Shown piece by piece: positions 13,521 through 16,427 of a DNA stretch of 16,427 nucleotides. Origin of the DNA: JBHHXR01 sp046757205. Its GTDB lineage: Bacteria; Pseudomonadota; Alphaproteobacteria; Rhodobacterales; Rhodobacteraceae. The stretch is from assembly GCA_046757205.1 (NCBI GenBank), contig JBHHXR010000050.1:1-16427 (forward strand), in the 5' to 3' direction. The position numbers were made by a program, and so were the translations under genes. How positions within the stretch are numbered: position 1 is the stretch's first letter; the number at the start of each line of letters is the position of its first letter. The notes below the pieces were generated by a model that ran no database searches, was not told where the DNA came from, and was given only the letters and a program-made list of their open reading frames with translations.

Positions 13521-13976
13521 ATGGGCGAACTCCCGGGCTCTGTACTTTTTTGCTGCGATTACAACGCGGTGCGTTCGCCGATGGCGGAAGGTATCATGAA
13601 GCAGCGCTACGGCCAGCAGGTCTATGTGCAGTCCGCCGGGGTCAAGCACGATATCGAGGTTGACGGGTTTTCGGTAGCCGTGTGCGAGGAGATCGGCGTC
13701 ACGCTGTCGCGCCACCGCGTGCGCTCCTTCGAGGAGATGGAGGAGTGGGGGGATTCCTTCGAGAGTTACGACCTGATCGTCGCCCTGTCGCCGGCGGCCC
13801 AGCGGCACGCACAGGAATTCACCCGGCATCATGCCGTCGAGGTCGAATACTGGCCGACGTTCGACCCCACGGACCTCGGGCAGACCCGCGAGGAAAAACT
13901 CTCCGCATACCGCCAGACCCGTGACCAGATACTGCAAAGGATCGAGCGGAAATTCGGACCGCCGATCGAAAGCTGA
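13521..13976 (+). CDS. Low molecular weight protein-tyrosine phosphatase family
   Basis: A 151-residue cytoplasmic protein of the low-Mr PTPase / arsenate-reductase fold. The P-loop is C-x5-R-S with Cys12 and Arg18, within VLFCCDYNAVRSPMAEG; common family members read VCTGNxCRSPMAEG, so the loop residues between Cys and Arg (DYNAV) are unusual. A second helix has SAGV at about 39. The C-terminal general-acid region is FDPTDLG (about 114-120), matching the DP motif. It begins 7 bases after UPF0262 and belongs to the hisD operon. The natural substrate is unknown. Phosphatase is favoured over arsenate reductase because the extra Cys residues of ArsC are not evident. Confidence 0.87.
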   Translation: MGELPGSVLFCCDYNAVRSPMAEGIMKQRYGQQVYVQSAGVKHDIEVDGFSVAVCEEIGVTLSRHRVRSFEEMEEWGDSFESYDLIVALSPAAQRHAQEFTRHHAVEVEYWPTFDPTDLGQTREEKLSAYRQTRDQILQRIERKFGPPIES

Positions 13977-14047
13977 GCTACCGGGACGGGCGGCGATGCC
14001 TGAAGCATCTTGTGACGGCCCCTTACTCCAATTCCCTTGGTTTTCCC

Positions 14048-14076
14048 TTGAAATCCCCCGGTTTCGGCGTCATTTA
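14048..14076 (+). promoter_or_regulatory. Possible infA promoter
   Basis: TTGAAA (14048-14053), 17 bp, CATTTA (14071-14076). The -35 is good and the -10 only fair. The 153-bp gap before infA is the largest in this cluster, consistent with a separate promoter. Confidence 0.35.
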
Positions 14077-14080
14077 GTGC

Positions 14081-14106
14081 CCGCGGCGGCGGAAACGCCA
14101 CCGCGG
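14081..14106 (+). promoter_or_regulatory. Leader hairpin with GAAA tetraloop before infA
   Basis: CCGCGG(C)GGCG, loop GAAA, CGCC(A)CCGCGG: ten pairs with one C-A mismatch, ending 23 bases before the infA start. It may stabilise the infA mRNA or act as a weak end for the upstream operon. No T-run follows. Confidence 0.5.
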
Positions 14107-14129
14107 TACGAAACCAGATCGGAGATCAC

Positions 14130-14348
14130 ATGGCCAAGGAAGAGCTTCTTGAATTCCCCGGTGTCGTGACCGAGCTCCTGCCGAATGCGACATTCCGGGT
14201 GGAGCTTGAGAACGGCCATACCATAATTGCCCACACCGCCGGCAAGATGCGCAAGAACCGCATACGCGTTCTGGCCGGCGACAAGGTGCAGGTGGAAATG
14301 ACGCCCTATGACCTCACCAAGGGGCGCATCAACTACCGCTTCAAGTGA
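14130..14348 (+). CDS. infA: Translation initiation factor IF-1
   Basis: Small OB-fold factor that occupies the A site of the 30S subunit during initiation. 72 residues, the exact normal length. Signature parts: MAKEELLEFPGVV, LPNATFRVELENGH, AHTAGKMRKNRIRVLAGD and a C-terminal DLTKGRINYRFK. GGAG is 5 bases before ATG. It lies behind the phosphatase and before maf, as is usual in alphaproteobacteria. Confidence 0.99.
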   Translation: MAKEELLEFPGVVTELLPNATFRVELENGHTIIAHTAGKMRKNRIRVLAGDKVQVEMTPYDLTKGRINYRFK

Positions 14349-14376
14349 CGGCCTGTCGAGGGCAGGAACCGCCGGC

Positions 14377-14967
14377 GTGCGGCTGATCCTCGGCTCCGCG
14401 TCGCCGCGCCGGGCGGATTTGCTGGCCAGCGCTTGCGTGGTGCCGGACGCCATCCGCGCCGCCGATATCGATGAGACGCCGCTCAGGGGCGAACGCCCGA
14501 TGGCCTGCGCCGCCCGGCTGGCGGAAACCAAGGCCAGGGCAACCGGCGCCTGCGCCGGCGCCTGCGAGGCGGTGCTGGCTGCCGATACCGTCGTGGCCTG
14601 CGGCCGCCGGATGCTCGGCAAGCCCGCCGATGCCGCCGAGGCGGCAAGCTTTCTCTACCTTCTTTCGGGACGCCGCCACCGCGTCATCACCGGCGTCGGT
14701 GTTTTGTTCGGCGGCGAATACCGGCACCGCGAGGTGACGACCAGCGTGCGCTTCAAGCGCCTCTCCGACGCCGAGATATCCGCCTATCTGCGCTCCGGCG
14801 AATGGCGCGGCAAGGCTGGCGGCTACGCGATCCAGGGCCTTGCCGGGGCCTTCATCCCCGCGATCAACGGCTCCTACAGCAACGTCGTCGGCCTGCCGCT
14901 GGCCGAAACGCTGGCACTGCTCCGCGGTATCGGCTACCCGCTGCGATTCGAGAGTGCCGGGCGATGA
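14377..14967 (+). CDS. maf: Maf family nucleotide pyrophosphatase
   Basis: Maf-type house-cleaning enzyme that hydrolyses non-canonical or modified nucleoside triphosphates. 196 residues from GTG 14377 (usual 190-200). Motifs: LILGSASPRRADLL at the N-terminus (SASPRR binds phosphate), DIDETPL (about 32-38), AADTVVAC (about 70), GKPAD, SGRRHRVITGV and GKAGGYAIQG (about 148-157) with the conserved Gln-Gly, then FIPAINGSYSNVVGLPL. The GTG was selected because AGGA lies 9 bases upstream and the family starts right there; earlier in-frame codons overlap infA and add unrelated sequence. Its stop overlaps the next start by 4 bp. I cannot say whether it belongs to the dTTP/UTP or the m7GTP subtype. 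Confidence 0.93.
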   Translation: MRLILGSASPRRADLLASACVVPDAIRAADIDETPLRGERPMACAARLAETKARATGACAGACEAVLAADTVVACGRRMLGKPADAAEAASFLYLLSGRRHRVITGVGVLFGGEYRHREVTTSVRFKRLSDAEISAYLRSGEWRGKAGGYAIQGLAGAFIPAINGSYSNVVGLPLAETLALLRGIGYPLRFESAGR

Positions 14968-16022
14968 AGGGGCGGGTGGCGGTAATCGACGAAGTGGCTC
15001 CCGGCCAACCGGCGGCGGCGCTGCTCGATGACCGGCAACTGGTTGATTTTCTGGCCGATCCACCGGCCGGTGACCTGACCCCTCGGGCCGGTGAGATTTT
15101 CTGCGCACGGCTGGAACGCCCGCTGAAGGGCCTTGGCGGCGCCATCGTCGACCTTGGCAACGGCTGGTCGGGCTACCTGCGGCAGACCACGGGGCAGCGG
15201 CCCGGTGAGCGGATACTGGTCCAGGTGTCGGCCTGCGCCGAGCCGGGAAAAGCGCCGCCAGTGACGACGCGGCTGACCTTCAAGAGCCGGTTCGCGATCC
15301 TCACCCCCGGCGCGCCGGGGATCAACGTGGCGCGGCGCATCCGCGACGAGGCCGAACGCGACCGGCTTCTCCGGATCGCGCATGAAGGGCTGGGCGGCCA
15401 GGCCGATGGGGCCGGGCTGATCCTGCGGTCGGCCTGCGCCGGCGCGCCGGGGGCCGACATTTCGGCCGACATCGCGGCGCTGCGGGAAGTCTGCAAAGGC
15501 GTCCTTGCCGAACAAGGGCGGCGCACCACCGGCCTGGTGCTCGCCGCGCCCGATGCCGCGACCCGCGCCTGGCGCGACTGGACCGACCCGGTGCCGGACG
15601 CCGTCATCGAGGAAGCCGGGGCGTTCGAGCGGATGGACATCTGCGGACACATCGGTTCGCTGATGCGCCCGCGTGCCGATCTGCCCGGCGGCGCCTGGAT
15701 GGAGATCGAGCCGACCCGGGCGCTGGTTGCCGTCGACGTCAACACCGGCGCGGATTTTTCGCCTTCCGCCGCGCTCAAGGCCAACATCGCGGCGGCGCGC
15801 GACTTGCCGCGGCAACTTCTCCTGCGCGGCCTCGGCGGCCAGGTCGTCGTTGACTTCGCGCCGCTGCCGAAAAGGGACCGCCGGCAAGTGCAACAGGCGC
15901 TTTCGGCGGCGCTGAGGAAGGACCCCGTGGACACGCAGGTGGCCGGCTGGACCGGGCTCGGCCATCTCGAACTGCAGCGAAAGCGCGAGCGCCGCCCGCT
16001 CATGGAGATCGTGAAGCCATGA
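14964..16022 (+). CDS. Ribonuclease E/G family protein, short form
   Basis: Endoribonuclease of the RNase E/G family, 352 residues, versus about 490 for RNase G and over 900 for RNase E. The catalytic Asp pair is intact: Asp258 in LVAVDVNTG and Asp297 in VVVDFAPL, with RQLLLRGLGGQ between. A shortened S1-like start is seen (AIVDLGNGWSGYLRQ, about 58-72) and GWTGLGHLELQRKRER near the end. It stops where others carry the CPxC zinc-link needed for tetramer assembly, and it has no small domain or degradosome scaffold. Family members with this shape are known downstream of maf in alphaproteobacteria. ATG 14964 is within the maf stop (ATGA), and yacG overlaps its stop in the same way. Confidence 0.88.
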   Translation: MKGRVAVIDEVAPGQPAAALLDDRQLVDFLADPPAGDLTPRAGEIFCARLERPLKGLGGAIVDLGNGWSGYLRQTTGQRPGERILVQVSACAEPGKAPPVTTRLTFKSRFAILTPGAPGINVARRIRDEAERDRLLRIAHEGLGGQADGAGLILRSACAGAPGADISADIAALREVCKGVLAEQGRRTTGLVLAAPDAATRAWRDWTDPVPDAVIEEAGAFERMDICGHIGSLMRPRADLPGGAWMEIEPTRALVAVDVNTGADFSPSAALKANIAAARDLPRQLLLRGLGGQVVVDFAPLPKRDRRQVQQALSAALRKDPVDTQVAGWTGLGHLELQRKRERRPLMEIVKP

Positions 16023-16201
16023 CCTGCCCGATCTGTTCGAAGGAAACCGACCGGCGCTACCGGCCGTTCTGCTCGCGGCGCTGCGCCGACATTGATCTCG
16101 GCCGCTGGCTCGCCGGAAGCTACGCCATTCCGGCCGATGAGCCCGACGACGCCGCGGCGCCGGAAGACGACGCACAGACACCGCCGCCGGTGCATCACTG
16201 A
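16019..16201 (+). CDS. yacG: Zinc-binding DNA gyrase inhibitor YacG
   Basis: 60-residue zinc protein of the YacG family; E. coli YacG (65 residues) binds GyrB and blocks gyrase. The zinc ligands Cys3, Cys6, Cys18 and Cys22 give C-x2-C-x11-C-x3-C, followed by DIDLGRWLAGSYAIP, the family's second signature. The tail is acidic, then PPPVHH. It overlaps the RNase stop by 4 bp, completing the maf-rng-yacG chain. No other start is possible within the signature. Confidence 0.95.
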   Translation: MTCPICSKETDRRYRPFCSRRCADIDLGRWLAGSYAIPADEPDDAAAPEDDAQTPPPVHH

Positions 16202-16228
16202 GCCCGCCGGAAATCGCCCGCAAGCCAC

Positions 16229-16257
16229 TGGACACACCCGGGTGCTTGGCCTAAAAC
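16229..16257 (+). promoter_or_regulatory. Possible promoter of tRNA-Phe
   Basis: TGGACA (16229-16234), 17 bp, TAAAAC (16252-16257). The spacer begins with the palindrome CACCCGGGTG (16235-16244). The start would fall about 25-30 bases before the mature tRNA. Confidence 0.4.
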
Positions 16258-16289
16258 GCCCCGACCCAAGGCCAGCAGCCTTTCCCGGC

Positions 16290-16364
16290 GCCCGGGTAGC
16301 TCAGGGGTAGAGCAGTGGACTGAAAATCCTCGTGTCGGTGGTTCGATTCCGCCCCCGGGCACCA
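16290..16364 (+). tRNA. tRNA-Phe (anticodon GAA)
   Basis: Acceptor GCCCGGG/CCCGGGC, D-arm GCTC/GAGC, anticodon arm GTGGA-CTGAAAA-TCCTC with anticodon GAA, T-arm GGTGG/CCGCC around TTCGATT, discriminator A and encoded CCA (16362-16364). The anticodon stem has a T-T mismatch at the second pair, a feature I recall from several alphaproteobacterial tRNA-Phe genes. Confidence 0.97.
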
Positions 16365-16427
16365 CTATTTCCTTTAATGTATTGATTTCAATATCGTAAT
16401 CCGAGCAGGAAATTATCAGACCCCCCG
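16365..16427. other. AT-rich stretch directly behind tRNA-Phe
   Basis: Composition drops sharply from GC-rich to clearly AT-rich right after the tRNA CCA. It contains the inverted repeat TATTGA-TT-TCAATA (16380-16393) without a G/C-rich terminator. It is too short to call a gene. It could be the tRNA 3' trailer or the edge of an element inserted at the tRNA 3' end. Confidence 0.4.

Noticed and set aside
13521..13976. Arsenate reductase ArsC
   Set aside because: The P-loop fits, but the additional redox Cys pair of thioredoxin-coupled ArsC is not visible and no ars genes are nearby.
14934..16235. 433-codon minus-strand frame opposite the RNase gene
   Set aside because: Shadow frame; Arg/Pro/Gly-rich without domains.

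Overview
The window looks like a chromosomal segment of a high-GC (roughly two-thirds GC by eye) alphaproteobacterium, most likely of a Rhodospirillales- or Rhizobiales-like lineage. The evidence is the protein families UPF0262, DUF2948, a short RNase E/G and a YacG. It is also the order murA / DUF2948 / hisD / UPF0262 / low-Mr phosphatase / infA / maf / rng / yacG / tRNA-Phe, which I recognise as a typical alphaproteobacterial neighbourhood. Both tRNAs encode CCA. No plasmid, phage, CRISPR or defence genes are visible.

Left part (1-3911). rpsB (ribosomal protein S2) runs leftwards off the window edge and carries an Ala/Glu/Lys-rich C-terminal tail built from tandem 9-residue repeats. Diverging from it is a tight operon: psuK and psuG (pseudouridine salvage: phosphorylation, then cleavage to uracil and ribose 5-phosphate), a DUF502 membrane protein, and a remnant of a LysE/ArgO-type exporter that keeps only its first 27 or so family-like residues. 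Just beyond the remnant lie three consecutive perfect GC-rich hairpins (3944-4022), between convergent genes.

Middle part (4087-9574). An orphan family-5 (oligopeptide, YejA-like) ABC solute-binding protein is read leftwards. Back-to-back with its promoter is a well-formed but unannotated small RNA gene of about 75 nt (6003-6077), with a TTGGCG-N17-TATAAA promoter, a 5' stem-loop and a Rho-independent terminator. Rightwards follow bdhA (3-hydroxybutyrate dehydrogenase), an AMP-forming acyl-CoA synthetase and a FrnE-like DsbA-family protein, a probable small catabolic unit. tRNA-Thr(GGU) on the minus strand closes this part.

Right part (9663-16427). A housekeeping cluster on the plus strand starts with a 54-residue basic protein and then runs murA, DUF2948, hisD, UPF0262, a low-Mr tyrosine phosphatase, infA, maf, a minimal RNase E/G and yacG, many with 4-bp overlaps or gaps of a few bases, and ends in tRNA-Phe(GAA). 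The last 60 bases turn AT-rich directly after the tRNA, which may mark the edge of an inserted element outside the window.

The best candidates for something undescribed are the small RNA gene with its shared divergent promoter region, the triple hairpin beside the decayed lysE gene, and the RNase E/G that lacks its zinc-link and is followed immediately by a CPxC-starting zinc protein. I see no clear new multi-gene system.
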